From NCBI GenBank assembly GCA_025677815.1, contig JAIXMP010000008.1, positions 744,001 to 808,000 on the forward strand: DNA of 64,000 bases, written 5' to 3'. The DNA comes from Phascolomyces articulosus (Eukaryota > Mucoromycota > Mucoromycetes > Mucorales > Lichtheimiaceae). The notes beneath the pieces are model-generated. The model did no database searches. It saw nothing but the letters and a program-made list of their open reading frames with translations, and was not told the DNA's origin. Numbering within the stretch: the first letter of the stretch is position 1; each line of letters begins with the position of its first letter. The translations under genes were made by a program, and so were the position numbers. Below are positions 49,171 through 60,925 of this stretch, one piece after another.

Positions 49171-49673
49171 ATTATTCTCCTCCTCGTCCTTCTCTATTTT
49201 TCTGATTCCTCTACTGTTCATTCCATACCATTCGTTCCTTACTTGATTACTTCTTTATCCTACTTTACATATTTACATACATACATTTTTATAACTCATT
49301 CTCTCTATTTCCGTTGACATTACCACTTTTTGTTATAACCCTCTTTTCCCTTCAATAATCCTTTATATTCTCTCATCTCAAAACAAAAACATGACAATCC
49401 CCTCTTCTTGTTCTATTTTTTTTTTGTTCAACTTGTTTTTATTGATATAATAATATCCATACTTTTTTTTTGACTATGAAAAAAAGAAAAAAAAATAATA
49501 ATAACAGATTAAATGATTTATATATGTGTGTACGTATAGACTTTTTTGTTTTGTTTTTGACAAAGAGGAGAGGGGTTTTCATATATGTATAAGAGAAGAA
49601 AATGATCAACAAAAAGAAAAATGGCAATGAAAAGGGAATAATACAAATGGTTACAATATACACAAAACGAAAA
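49171..49673. other. Convergent intergenic region
   Basis: 503 bp of pyrimidine-rich 3' flank with long T and A runs. No gene. Confidence 0.5.
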
Positions 49674-49979
49674 TTATTTTCGCATGTTTCTAGCTTCTTT
49701 TTCCATGTTTTCTTTAAATGACTTTACGAATTCATTACTGACTTGTGAACCTATTACAAATAAACAATTAGCATTTGAATTTTGAAAAAATCACACATTC
49801 ATTTTTTCAGGGAAAAAAACATATTTATAAATAAAAAAAAAAGTATATTTACCCTTGTTAGTAACATTAGAAACATGCTTATGAGTAGTTGCTGCCATAC
49901 GATGGAATGTAGGGCTTGAAAGAAGTTTTTCAGTAATAAAGGTGGAAACCCAGTAATTGACAATTCGTTGAAATACCAT
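49674..49979 (-). CDS. Small conserved-looking protein of about 67 residues
   Basis: Two exons. The first begins at 49979 (MVFQRIVNYWVSTFITEKLL, then SSPTFHRMAATTHKHVSN) and ends after AACAAGG before GTAAAT. The second starts at GGTTCACAAG after an AATAG acceptor and encodes SQVSNEFVKSFKENMEKEAR, ending NMRK with the stop at 49674-49676. Joining keeps frame. The N-terminus is amphipathic with aromatic and basic residues, and the C-terminus is a charged helix. This would suit a small mitochondrial or membrane-associated protein, but I do not recognise the family. Confidence 0.62.
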
Positions 49980-50173
49980 ATTTTATATTTTTTTTGTTAT
50001 TGTTATTTGTGTGAGAGAAAAAAAGAAGGATAATTGATTTTTTTAATATATTCGTATACCCACACAAATTATAATCTCAGGCGAGCGGCTAAAAGATATA
50101 AAAACCTGGAGTACAATGTACAAAAGCATAAAAAAAAAAATCCAGGTCATTCCTTTAGCCTTATTCATCTAAC
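49980..50173. promoter_or_regulatory. Shared divergent promoter region, small protein / ataxin-3
   Basis: 194 bp between divergent start codons. Contains T-rich and A-rich tracts; no defined element. Confidence 0.4.
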
Positions 50174-51369
50174 ATGGATTTGGTTCCAAATATATTTTTT
50201 GAAAAAGTAAAAAAAAAAAAAATACAGAGCATAGAAAATATAAATATATATATATATATATATAAATATGAAAACCTTTTTTTAACTTTATATCTTATGA
50301 ATCGACATCTATTATTGAAAGCAAGAAGGTCAATTATGCGCACAACACGCTCTCAAGTAAATGAAACAAACTTTTTTTTTCTTATTAAATATTGACCAAT
50401 GTAGTAACATTCTTATGATAGTGCGTTGCTTCAAGGAAATTACTTTACGGCTGTCGAGCTCGCTGAAATTGGTAGAAGATTAGACTCTCAAGAAAACGCA
50501 ATGTTGATGCATCAGGGACAATCAGCACAACAACAGGGTAGTAACTTTGATGATTCAGGTTACTTTTCAGTTCAGGTAAGGTATCATTTATATACTTAGA
50601 GATACAAAGGTAGAACATGATTTTTACAGGTAGAGTCAATTGTACATTGATATATACAGGTTATTCAAGAAGCGTTATCTGTCTGGAATTTAGAATTAGT
50701 GCCATGGAAATCAGAAGAAGCTAAAAAAGCACGAGAGCAGCCACAGTAAGAATCTTGAAGAGTTTACGCGCGAATAATTGTATCCGTTTTAATATATATA
50801 TTTTAAATCAGGAACGAAGTGGCGTATATTTGCAACCTTGCTGAACATTGGTTTACACTTCGAAAGTTTACAGTTCCATGGCGTTGGTATAATTTAAACA
50901 GTACTCAAGCTCAACCATCTTACTTGAGCGAAACATATCTTGCCATGCTTCTTCAACAAATTCAAAGTGAAAGTAAGTTTTTTACCTATTATTTTTTCAA
51001 ACGTCATAGTGTATTATAGATATATATAATATCTTTTATGTAATAATAACTGATAACGTATTTATATCTTATTATATAGACTACTCCGTATTTGTTGTAA
51101 GAGGTACATTAGATGAATCTCCAGCAGATCGTCTTGCAGCTACTTTACCCGATCCAGCAACCTTCATCAATAAGTCATCATCTGAAGAAAAGAAAGATGA
51201 ACCATTCTCAGGTCGTGGCTATTCATTAACAGAACAACAAGAAATCAAGGTGGATGAAGAAGAGGACGAAGAAATTCAGTTAGCCAAAGCAATTGAAGCA
51301 AGTCTTCAAAAACCTGTAGATGAAAAAGAAGAAATGCGTCGGAAAAGACTTGCAAGATTTGGAGGATAA
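50174..51369 (+). CDS. ATXN3: Ataxin-3-like deubiquitinase (Josephin domain)
   Basis: Cysteine protease that trims ubiquitin chains. The N-terminus is built from tiny exons: 50174-50206 (MDLVPNIFFEK), 50322-50356 (QEGQLCAQHAL, with the catalytic Cys) and an exon from 50422 (NALLQGNYFTAVELAEIGRR). Later exons give SVQVIQEALSVWNLELVPW and VAYICNLAEHWFTLRKF, with the catalytic His, and RWYNLNS, with the Asn of the triad. The domain closes with YSVFVVRGTLDESPADRLA. The C-terminal region has one ubiquitin-interacting motif (EEDEEIQLAKAIEASLQK) and ends RKRLARFGG (stop 51367-51369). No polyglutamine tract is present. All catalytic residues are intact. Confidence 0.93.
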
Positions 51370-51616
51370 TATCATGATGTCTAATTAGGTGGAAATCAAC
51401 AATGTAGCATATTTCATACGAAAAAGAAAGATAAAGTGGCAGAACCAAGATTAATTATTTTTATTAATAAATTACTACGGGTCTTGTATAAATTAAAAAA
51501 TAAACCCAAACAAGGCGGATGACAACAGTAGGGAATCATGTTGATAATAAAAGATAGACAAATTTATATATATCCATCCGCGAAAATAAGGTGGACTTGA
51601 GATTAATTTTTGTTGT

Positions 51617-51958
51617 TTAATGCATGTCTTGTTTTTGACCAACTCCAGCGGATACCTTCTTGGTGCTCAAAACATTGGCACCTTCTTCGGCGAGACCATT
51701 AGCACTCTAATAGATAAAAACAACAATAAGAATGAGTTTATCCGATGTTAATTAAGTCATTACTGAAGAAAATTTAAATATTAATAAAAACAAAATCCTT
51801 AAACTTACAACAACAGTGTTACTATTGTCGGTAATTTTACCACCTGTACCACTAGCCTTTTGAACTTGAACCTTGGAGTCATCAGTGTAAGAACCAGATT
51901 CCCAGGCGTTGGCAACAGCGACGGCAGCGAAGAGAGCAATGATGTAAGAGGCCTTCAT
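51617..51958 (-). CDS. Small secreted protein, 79 residues
   Basis: Two exons (51958-51809 and 51706-51617) join in frame. The signal peptide MKASYIIALFAAVAVANA is followed by WESGSYTDDSKVQVQKASGT, GGKITDNSNTVV, then SANGLAEEGANVLSTKKVSA and GVGQKQDMH. There are no cysteines. An in-frame ATG exists upstream at 52024, but Met 51958 starts a textbook signal peptide. A TATA-like element lies about 75 bp upstream. The family is unknown; it could be a small extracellular or cell-wall protein. Confidence 0.72.
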
Positions 51959-54465
51959 TTTTGATTGTTTTTGAGTAGCTTTTGTTTTGTTGATTTGGAT
52001 AATGATTGAAAAGACCTGCTCCATCGATTCTTTTTTATATCTTTTTTTTTAAGATTGAGGTCGCGGTTATTACTACATGATTACTATTTCAGAAGGAGAA
52101 GATAGTGGAAGGATGGAAAAAAAGGGAGGGGGGGCTGGGGTTTCTTGTTGCGTTAAAGAAGAAGTAGGAGTGAATATATATAACGTACAACATTTTGGCA
52201 TAATAATGTACAATTGTTAAATGACGTTCTTTTACTCTATAATCAAAAAGCATTTCTCCTCATCTTCTTATCTTACTCCTTGTTTCCCCGTCTTTTTTTA
52301 TTATTCTTTTATTTTAGTTCTTTTCGGATAAACTTCTCATTTTGGGAGAGTGAACTTTATCCTCTTCTTTTTTTTTTTTACGATGATATATCTCATTTTT
52401 AGATATAATATTTTTAACGCTTTGATCCTTCACCACCACCATCAATTGTCTCCTTAACCAACCTTCTCCCCTATTTTTAATCATGTATGTCTCTCAGGCT
52501 CTAAATATAATAATACTTTGTAAGCCAATGTTTACATGATGACGGGTAGCAGCATGTACCACAACGCCATCAGCTTCCAATGTAATAATGATAAATAACA
52601 TTTAATAAGCATTCAAGTACGACTATATGGTGTTATTATGTATGATATAGTATTATAATCTATTTATTCAATGAAAAAAAATAGTTTGTTGCTATGATAT
52701 ATATAGATATCATCACCTTGAAGTTGAGAGATATTATTCTCCCTAAAAAGAGTGTCCTGAGACCATTAAGACTTGAATGATGTAAATTGATAACTATATA
52801 CTCTTTCTTTCTTCCCCTTTTCGATTACAAACTGAAAATAGGACCATGCGTAGCACATGTTGTTCTAAGGGGGTTGGGTTAGTTCGGGAGGCAAGTTACG
52901 TAGTAATAATGTTTATACTCATATATAAATATATTACTTACTATAACTTGTTTTCCTATGTTATATACATGAACAACAAGCAGCTTTGAGCATAATAACT
53001 TATTTGCATTCAATGTTTTTTTTTCTCTTCCCACTACTATCATCACCTTGCATAATCCGTCAGATATTTTAGTATTGGATCAAGATTCAGAGATGTTTTT
53101 CAAATAACATTACTATTGACGCGATAGACAAGGAAAAAATTAGTATGAATGATGGTTGTTTTGAGGAGGCAAAAAAAACTCTTTATATAGTATACCGGTT
53201 ATTTTTTTTTAAAAAAAAAAAAAGTATTCAAAATAGGAATATGATCTCTTGACGAGAACAGGTTTTAAAAAAAAACTATCATAATTAAAAGTGGTGCCAT
53301 TTTTGAAATATATTAACTTAGAAATGTTGCTATACGCGTTTCTGTAAAAATAAATATATATGTGTTTTATAACTACTGTTTATTAGTAGTAAATGCATGT
53401 ATATATGAATGATGCTAAAGAATTATATGTAGAATAAAATGTTTTGGCAGATGATGCATGTTATAATACCGCCATCCATCATTATGTACATGAAGATATT
53501 GATCAAGAAGGTCGACCCTTACCTTTAATCCTTCTTCCCCCACCTCCTTTATTCCTTTCCCGCCTAGATCTGGAACAAATAAAATAAAGGGATCATTATT
53601 TACAGAGATGGAAGGGGCGGGATGTGTTGGAATAATAAGAAATATAGAGTATAATATTTCTTTACGTACTAAAAGTTCTTACATTCTTAATTTATGGTCT
53701 TCATAAGCTTGTTTTCACTAACTCAAATGTCCTCATTAGAAGATTGAACTGTATATACTGTTTTTTACTACCCTGTATGATTAGATATCTTACAAATGTA
53801 CACTGTCCATGTCATGTTAATAGTCCATAAATATGCATATACAATATGTGCTGTTGTATAATACTCAGGTTATTAATAAACGTTTTTAAACCCGGCATGT
53901 TGTTTACGCATGCTACAAAAAAAAACACTTTTGCATCATTCACACTTTTTCATACCCCCCTGAACTTTGATGAAGTTGACATGCAAATAATACACATGTT
54001 GGAGTTGATCTTATTCGCTATAGTTATAGGTTGTAATAATAAACAAATAATACAATCAAAAGCTTTAACAAGTTCTTGTAGTGTTGCTAGATTATGTATT
54101 AAATTATGCGAAAGAAGAAAATGGAAAACTAGGAGAAATCAAAGGGATCAGGAAATATATAGACTTTACTTGAATTGATTGTTTGATAATGTAAAATATG
54201 GAGAACAGTACGATAAGATAAAAAAAAATAAAACTTCTTGAGTTTTCATTATGAAAACATGGGTAATTGTATCGTGTTTGTTTATTACAAAAATTACAAA
54301 AAAAGAATGGATAAATTTTCCTCCGCTTCAAATGCAAACTCTCTCTCCTCCCCCAAAATTTGCGTGGTCGGAAACATGTTGTAAAAGTTGTCAGTCCAAT
54401 TTTTCTTTGTGATAATCAACAAGAGAGGAAGCAAGTACTATTGCGAAGAAATAAAATAAAACCTC
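51959..54465. other. 2.5 kb gene-poor region
   Basis: Mostly AT-rich DNA between the small secreted gene and tafazzin, with poly-A/T runs. The 110-residue plus frame at 53846-54178 lacks codon bias or motifs. A weak minus-strand exon-like pair at about 53493-53700 ending in a basic Gly/Arg/Lys-rich tail is noted as a finding. Confidence 0.5.
52031..52039 (-). promoter_or_regulatory. TATA-like element of the small secreted gene
   Basis: TATAAAAAA on the minus strand about 75 bp upstream of the ATG at 51958. Confidence 0.4.
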
Positions 54466-55892
54466 ATGAGCGTAGGCGTTCGAACATTTTGTCGCAAATA
54501 TCAATTTAGACTCATTACAGCAGGACTTATTGGTACTACTGGTTATTATTATTATTTCACCTTAAAGCCTCGAAACAACGAACCATTCAATGGCAATGGA
54601 GACTCGGAAGAATTTGTAGGCCAAGTGAGTCAAACACATGCCAAGAAACCTTTATTATTTCAATGGTCCAGTATTCCTAAATTTATTGAGAAACGATACG
54701 ATCCAAAATGGGAAGGACATAATGGTTGGTTGTGGAATGCAGCAAATACCCTGGTAGTAGGGGGCGTTGGGACAGTAGCCAAAGTTTTTTTAAAGTACCT
54801 TGAAAATACCCGTGTTTATAACTTGAATAAGTTTATGGAGATTGTGGAGCAAGAAAACCGACAACGAGCACTTATTACAGGTATATAACTTTTCTTTTTT
54901 TTTTTCTAATGAAAAAAATACACATCGGTTTTACTGATGTGTTGTTTCTTAGTATCCAACCATGAATCGGTATGGGATGATCCAATATTATGGGGGGTCT
55001 TACCATTAGAAACGCTATATTCACCATCGAAAATGCGGTGGGTTCTTGGAGCAGCAGATATTTGTTTTACAACACTGTAAGTTCATTATCCAATTGTATG
55101 CAAGAACCTTGCTTCATCCATGTAATCCTTACATTTTACTCTTCATCCTACATTCATGGTGTTTTCCTTATTACTATCTCCTTCTGTATAATCTAATACT
55201 AAAAATGAAAAAAAAAATAGGTTTCGATCCATGTTTTTTGCTTTTGGTCAAACTATCCCGACCATCCGTGGATCAGGCATTTATCAACCAGGAGTTGATT
55301 TTGCTATCCATAAATCAAATCAGAATGGCTGGATCCATATTTTCCCTGAAGCACGCGTAAATCAGTCTACATCCATGATTAGGTTTAAATGGGGCGTAGG
55401 ACGCATTGTTATGGAATCCGATCGCTGTCCAATTGTAATACCTGTTTGGCATAATGGTAATGTATCCATCTAAGCATAAAAGGGCACAAGAAGAAAGGAG
55501 TTTTTTGTTCTTGTTGTTGTTTAAGGGGGGATAAGGAAAGAGAGTAAAGGGGAGAGGGGGGCATGTTAATATGTTGTATACCAAGGTGACTAAAAATATT
55601 GAATGGATGGATTAAAATAGGTATGGCCCAAGTTCGTCCATTAAATGGACCACCCGTCCGTTTCTTCAAACCAATCACAATTGCATTCGGTGATCCAATC
55701 GATTTCCAAGATACGCTAGATGCATGGCGAAGAGGAGAGATTACCGAGACAGAGGCAAGGATAAAAATTACATCAACTATTTTTGAAGCATTGGCAGAAC
55801 TTCGAGATAAAACTTTACGTATGAAGCATGATCTTGAATCGGGAACGGTTTCTGATGATGAAGGTGACCTTAAAGATACCATTAAACCATAA
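54466..55892 (+). CDS. TAZ1: Tafazzin-like mitochondrial phospholipid-lysophospholipid transacylase
   Basis: Remodels cardiolipin in mitochondria. Start at 54466 (MSVGVRTFCRKYQF) with an N-terminal hydrophobic segment LITAGLIGTTGYYYYF. The acyltransferase HX4D motif is SNHESVWDDPILWGVLP, formed across the intron ending near 54953. It continues through KMRWVLGAADICF, then SMFFAFGQTIPTIRGSGIYQ and FPEARVNQST (family FPEG-type motif). The C-terminal domain has VGRIVMESDRCPIVIPVWHN followed by GMAQVRPLNGPPVRFFKPIT. The stop is at 55890-55892. Four introns. All catalytic motifs are intact. Confidence 0.92.
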
Positions 55893-56230
55893 TTTTATTT
55901 TATTTTTATTTTTTTTATCTTATTTAGCAAACATGTAAATATTTATACAATTACACAATCTCCCTTCATGACATGCATAAATCCAATTGCATACATATAT
56001 TTTTTTCCTAATTAGATATCATAATATCATCCATCGTTTAACCATCTCTCCTTCTTTCCCATAATATACAAAGATCAACGATGAACCTCGTTTAATGCTT
56101 TTTGTTTTTTTTTTTGTTTTTTTTGATCGAAAAAAGGAAATTTAACGATTTGTAATAATACTATTTATATATGTAAAATAATAATCTTGTAAAAATACAC
56201 AAGTTTTTTTTAAAAAATTATATATCATTC

Positions 56231-56273
<43 letters not shown>

Positions 56274-56641
56274 TATATATAACATTAGGATGGCGAGAAT
56301 GAAAAAAAAAAAAAAAAAAAACGGAGATTGTTCCCCCTGACCATATGGATCGTTTTCTATCCCTTCATCCCGCCGCGTCTGATGATGATAACACCACTGC
56401 TGTCGTTTTAACGATGGTAATTGTATTATTTCGTTTTTTTTTTTTATCTCCTTTCTTCCTATCACTCTTTTTAATTGTTGAATTCACTCAATAATAGGAT
56501 CAGTAACCTCAATAAATGAATTCTTAGGAACAGAGATAATGGTAAAATATGTATACAAATTTTGTATACATGCAATGAATTGTCGTTGACAGTCTGTAAT
56601 TATGTTGTCAAACGCATTAATATAAACCATGTTCAAAAGTA
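55893..56641. other. Intergenic region with TTA repeat and homopolymers
   Basis: Tafazzin 3' flank, a (TTA)n tract, a poly-A tract at about 56301-56320 and T-rich runs. No gene is supported. Confidence 0.55.
56231..56273. repeat. (TTA)n microsatellite
   Basis: About 14 TTA units in intergenic DNA. Confidence 0.9.
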
Positions 56642-58490
56642 CTAATAAAAGTCCGTATAAATATTAACAAGAGATACCACAAACTGTGTGATTTTGCTCG
56701 CATAAAATGTACATGCTAAATCGAAAATCAATAGACCACATTCCATGATAAGCATGATGGTAGCTTGAGCAGCACCACTCATTTCAAATAATCCAACATA
56801 CCATCTGCCAACACCATATAGATAATAAGAACATTAGAAGAAAACACTTTTTCGTGTGATGTACTATAAAAACATCCGTAACGAAGCAACAGACGAAGGT
56901 CAATAAAGTTGGTGGCGTTCTGTTGTAGTTAATCTGATGTGACAGTGTTTTACATTGGGGTCTCTATTCTTTGCTTTGATTATCTGAAATGAAACGTAGC
57001 TGTAAAACCCAAAAATAACAAAGACTAATAGTCAAGATGCCAATGGCGTCAAATATCATGATCCTAGGAGCATGAGTTGATAAATTGACAATGCTCTCAA
57101 TGACAAGTAAAATACTCAGATAAAAATCGTACATGGAATCCTATTGTATAAAAGATTAGATCACTATTTTGATTTATATATCGTCTATGATATTCTGTTT
57201 CTACCTTCTCACCATTATTATTATACTATCACTACTTACTAATACTTTTTAGATCTTTGCCCTGCAAATTCATATGGATCCAAAAGGGCTAAGAATTCCT
57301 ATAGTAACCAGAAAATAAAAGATGCAAAAGCAAGTGCAGTAATACAAATGCTGAAAAACAGCAAACTTGCTAAAAATAATCCACAAATATCAACACATAA
57401 GATCATTGACAACTCAACGATATTTGTAGATATGGGTATATCATTTTTTTTCCTGGAGAAGGTGACGAAGCAGTTTGAGGATTTGCTGGTATTGTAGTTG
57501 GCGGGGTATTGTTAAGTCAATTTCCTTCTCCATTGGTAGGTGACGTTACTGAATTGTGTGCTATAGATTGATGATATCTGATGGTTTTCAAATACACATT
57601 CCAATAATCTGGTCATCGATAACGGTGACGAGGTGAACAAAAGCCAACTCCAAGTAAAATCAAAAGTGAAACAAGCATAAAATTTAAGATAACGTAAATT
57701 GAGTACACTGGTTGCAAAGGCATATTGTGCATAAAATATAACATCTACTATTGTAGACGCTCTTAGCCTTAATGTGCTCCAATTCAGGGCAAAATTGGAT
57801 AGCACTAGAAATAAGTCATCTAGGAGAGTGGTTTGTAAATATTACATAAAAGGGAAATGAGAGCAATCATTAGTACAATAGCAATAAGAACATATTGGAA
57901 TACTTTACGCCATTTAATATTACTCTGATATATAATTTTGGAGCCACATTAACGCATATAACAGATATAGCGTCCATTGTAATTTGATAACGACAAGCTA
58001 TATCGACTAATGGGAACAATATCTTGGGATATTAAAAAAAAATATTAGCATTTTATTAACAATAGCACCTTAAATACTTCAATGATATATAAATTCTCTT
58101 ACTCTCTCGATCAAAATTGGGCCATGCTTTAAAAAATTCTCACAACCAAATTGACCTTCATGGGTTATTGGCTAAAACTCAATTCCAAGTACTACCGATT
58201 CATTGGCAACTAACTCCTTGTAAAAGAAAAAAATATATTTCCGATAATCAGTCTAAATCATATGCCCTTCCTAACTTTAATTTTCAAAAAAAATATTACA
58301 AACTTTCAATAGAAGGATAAGTAATTCCTGGAACATCTCCATATACTTTTAGTTCGTATATGTTTGCTGTCATATAAAAGACCTGATCTACTTAAGTAGG
58401 GTTAACAAGACAAGTTTCTTCCACCAGGACATATGGTATAATCGTTAGGTCCATAATTTGCGCCCAGTAGAGAATAGAATTTTGACATTA
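56642..58490 (-). pseudogene. Decayed polytopic membrane protein, TRP-like/flavin-carrier-like
   Basis: Minus-strand pieces in plausible order: LLGANYGPNDYTICPGGRNL (about 58.45 kb), YELKVYGDVPGITYPSIES, FPLVDIACRYQITMDAISVI (about 57.98 kb), WRKVFQYVLIAIVLMIALIS, then DVIFYAQYAFATSVLNLRYL and FYACFTFDFTWSWLLF (57.6-57.75 kb). Next come a Pro/Thr linker, YDFYLSILLVIESIVNLSTH, and finally GVGRWYVGLFEMSGAAQATI with LIMECGLLIFDLACTFYAS, ending at TAG 56642-56644. The LNLRYLKFYACFTFDFTWSW block resembles the LNYPxxYRAFTxNFAW region of fungal TRP-like/Flc proteins. The frame shifts between VAPKLYIR and SNIKWRKVFQY, and a TGA lies in PRHRYR-PDYW. I therefore call it a pseudogene, although missed exons could explain part of this. 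Confidence 0.42.
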
Positions 58491-58803
58491 GAAAAAAAAT
58501 GACACTATGATTTTAAAAGACTGTGTTAGGTGAGAGGAAGTTGAAGAGAAAAGGTAAGATAAGGAGAGGAAGAAAAGAGAAATATGTATTCTTTTTCCAT
58601 TCTTCCATCAAATCGACAGAGACATGGTTAAAAAAAAATGGAGGAAGAAAGAACCAGTTTATACTTTGTGTTATTCATGGATAATGATGATACAATACAA
58701 AAATCAAAACTTTGCTGACAGAGCATAAAGTATATTGGTTTTTATTGAGACTTTTACATGCTAAAGAATTATAAAAAACCTAATGGAAAGGAGCTCGTAG
58801 TAC

Positions 58804-59119
58804 TTATTCCAGTTTATCATGGTGTAAGGCTGGACATTGATCTGCTTCAGGACCAGAGGTTATAAGATTATCATCCTTGTCAAATTGCATGGGATGTCCA
58901 GTGATAGTTTGATGAAGACCACTTGCTTTTTGGGCGAGTGCATGTTTTTCTTTGGAAGCAGGAGTCTATTTATGTCGCATATATAGTCTAGTTTAGTATT
59001 AAAAATATGACTCTTCCTACCACCCCCCCATTATTATTCCCATATTCCCTTCAATTTACATGTTCTAATTTATCAACTGCTTGTTCAAGTACAGCTTTAG
59101 GATCGACAGAAGAGTTCAT
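58804..59119 (-). CDS. Small hydrophilic protein, 73 residues, two exons
   Basis: Exon 1 is 59060-59119 (ATG at 59119; MNSSVDPKAVLEQAVDKLEH, 20 codons) followed by GTAAAT. Exon 2 is 58804-58965 after an AAATAG acceptor (TPASKEKHALAQKASGLHQT, ITGHPMQFDKDDNLITSGPE, ADQCPALHHDKLE) with stop 58804-58806. The two exons total 222 nt and stay in frame. The product has no signal peptide or membrane segment and is Lys/Asp/His-rich. The family is not recognised. It lies tail-to-head behind the dehydratase gene on the same strand. Confidence 0.62.
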
Positions 59120-59389
59120 ACTGTGTGATGAAAGGAATATTTGTAGAAAGGACGAGTGTATACTTCACGTAGGAAAAAAAAAGAAAAAGAAAAGAGAAAG
59201 AGAATGTGTGAATTTTTTTTTGCATGAAAAAAGGATTGTGTTTTAAATAATGCAGAATATTAGCCCACAACTTTTGTTTGTTTCAAATACAAATCTTTTG
59301 CGTTATCAACATAACTAAACCATATATATATATATAACTAATAATATTTTTTACTTTTGTTTTTGTTTTTTTATTTATTTAAGTATTAT

Positions 59390-60925
59390 TTATGTATTTA
59401 AAGCCATTTGTACATCTTTTGACGAAGGATCATCCATATTTACATCACGGACATTCGTTAAAGAATTATCCATTTTCAAAAACACTTCACTGCCACTTTT
59501 TACCACAACAGGAGGGGAGGTATACTTTTTCCGATATTCATCCAATGCATCTAGTGTGATATCTGAACCTCCAGTAACCAATACAACCACATCACTGGAT
59601 GGTGTAAGTGATGGCATAATATCACGGATGATTTGTGTGTAACATAATGACAAACCAGTACCAGCAGCAGGTTCAACAATCATCTTGTTATCCTCTATAT
59701 TGTTGCACGTATTTAGAACCCATTGGCTAAAGATACTTGATATTTTTTTTTTAAAAAAAAAATAGCAAAGCTATTTTCATTTACCTGCAAATAATCGAAC
59801 AGCATCTGCTGCCATTGCATCACTTACAGCAAACGGAACCACAGGATGTGCAAGACTGAGTTCAAGAGATTTGGAACTGATTGATTTCACAGCAAGACTT
59901 GTTGCAATAGTGGATGTTTTTGGTAATGATACGACTTTTCCTGCTACAACAGAGGATTGAAAAGAATTACTTCCATGAGTTTCCACTGCAATAACGGGTA
60001 CTTCCTTCCATTCCACTTCTTGTAATCCCATAATGACTCCATTTAATAATCCTCCACCACCCACAGGACAAATGATAGCTGCAGGAGGTGTATCATGTAA
60101 TTGAGTTTTGATTTCGTGAATTATTGTTGAATAACCCTGCCATAAATGAGAATGATCGGATGCCGGTACATAGATACTATATCGATACAGGTTTTATTTT
60201 ATATTAGCATCAATTATTGCTTTCAGTCTGTCTCTTTTCTACCACGTAAATTTTCAAATTACCCATTTCTCCGTACTAGTTTTCGTGCATGTGCTTCAGA
60301 TGCATTCCAATCCTATAAAACCATATGATTAATCATCCATTGGTAACTATCTTTTTTCTTTCGGACAAGTTGATACGATACAATACATCTCCATATAAAA
60401 TCAATTGTGAACCATCATTTCGTATCAGATCACATATCCGTTCTTCAGTCGCCTTGGGTACAACAATAAGTGCATCCGTTCCCAATTGTCGCGAACAATA
60501 AGAGACTGCTAAGACAGTATTCATACCAGATCCACAAACAAATTGAACTTCTGTTCCACGTGTTTGAACAGTACGATAGCAAAAGTTACCAATGCCCCTA
60601 AAATCAATCTTTTCATTTAAATCAAACAAGTTCATGATTTCATTCTCATCCATAAAGCAATATCTTTTGTTTACCTCATTTTAACTGATCCAGAGGGCTG
60701 AATATTTTCCATTTTAAAAAAAACATTACTTGATCCCAAAAAAATTCTATGAGTTTTTTTTTTTTTTTTTGGATCGATGCACGTAAATAAAAAAAAATAT
60801 TGTTATGAATATACTTACCAATTGAGTTTTACACTCAAGTTGGGAGAGTGAAGCAAAGGTGTTCCAACATGAAGTGATTGAAACTCATCAATCGAACGAT
60901 TCTCGTCGTCTGAAGAATCATCCAT
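59390..60925 (-). CDS. L-serine/threonine dehydratase, PLP fold-type II
   Basis: Deaminates serine or threonine to the 2-oxo acid using pyridoxal phosphate. Start at 60925 (MDDSSDDENRSIDEFQSLHV), then TPLLHSPNLSVKLN. After an intron, FKMENIQPSGSVKMRGIGNF carries the PLP-binding Lys (family SxK). It continues with substrate-loop residues CGSGMNTVLAVSYC and the Gly-rich phosphate loop CPVGGGGLLNGVIMGL near 60.05 kb. DNKMIVEPAAGTGLSLCY corresponds to the family VEPxxGxxL region, and VVLVTGGSDITLDAL near the C-terminus to the cofactor-ring contact segment. The stop is at 59390-59392. It best matches eukaryotic SDS/Cha1-type enzymes. GSGMNT replaces the more usual SxGNxxxA pattern (Met for Gly/Asn neighbourhood), which may affect activity. 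Confidence 0.88.

Noticed and set aside
53846..54178. 110-residue plus frame
   Set aside because: No domain or codon bias, no splice-supported extension, opposite frame also open.
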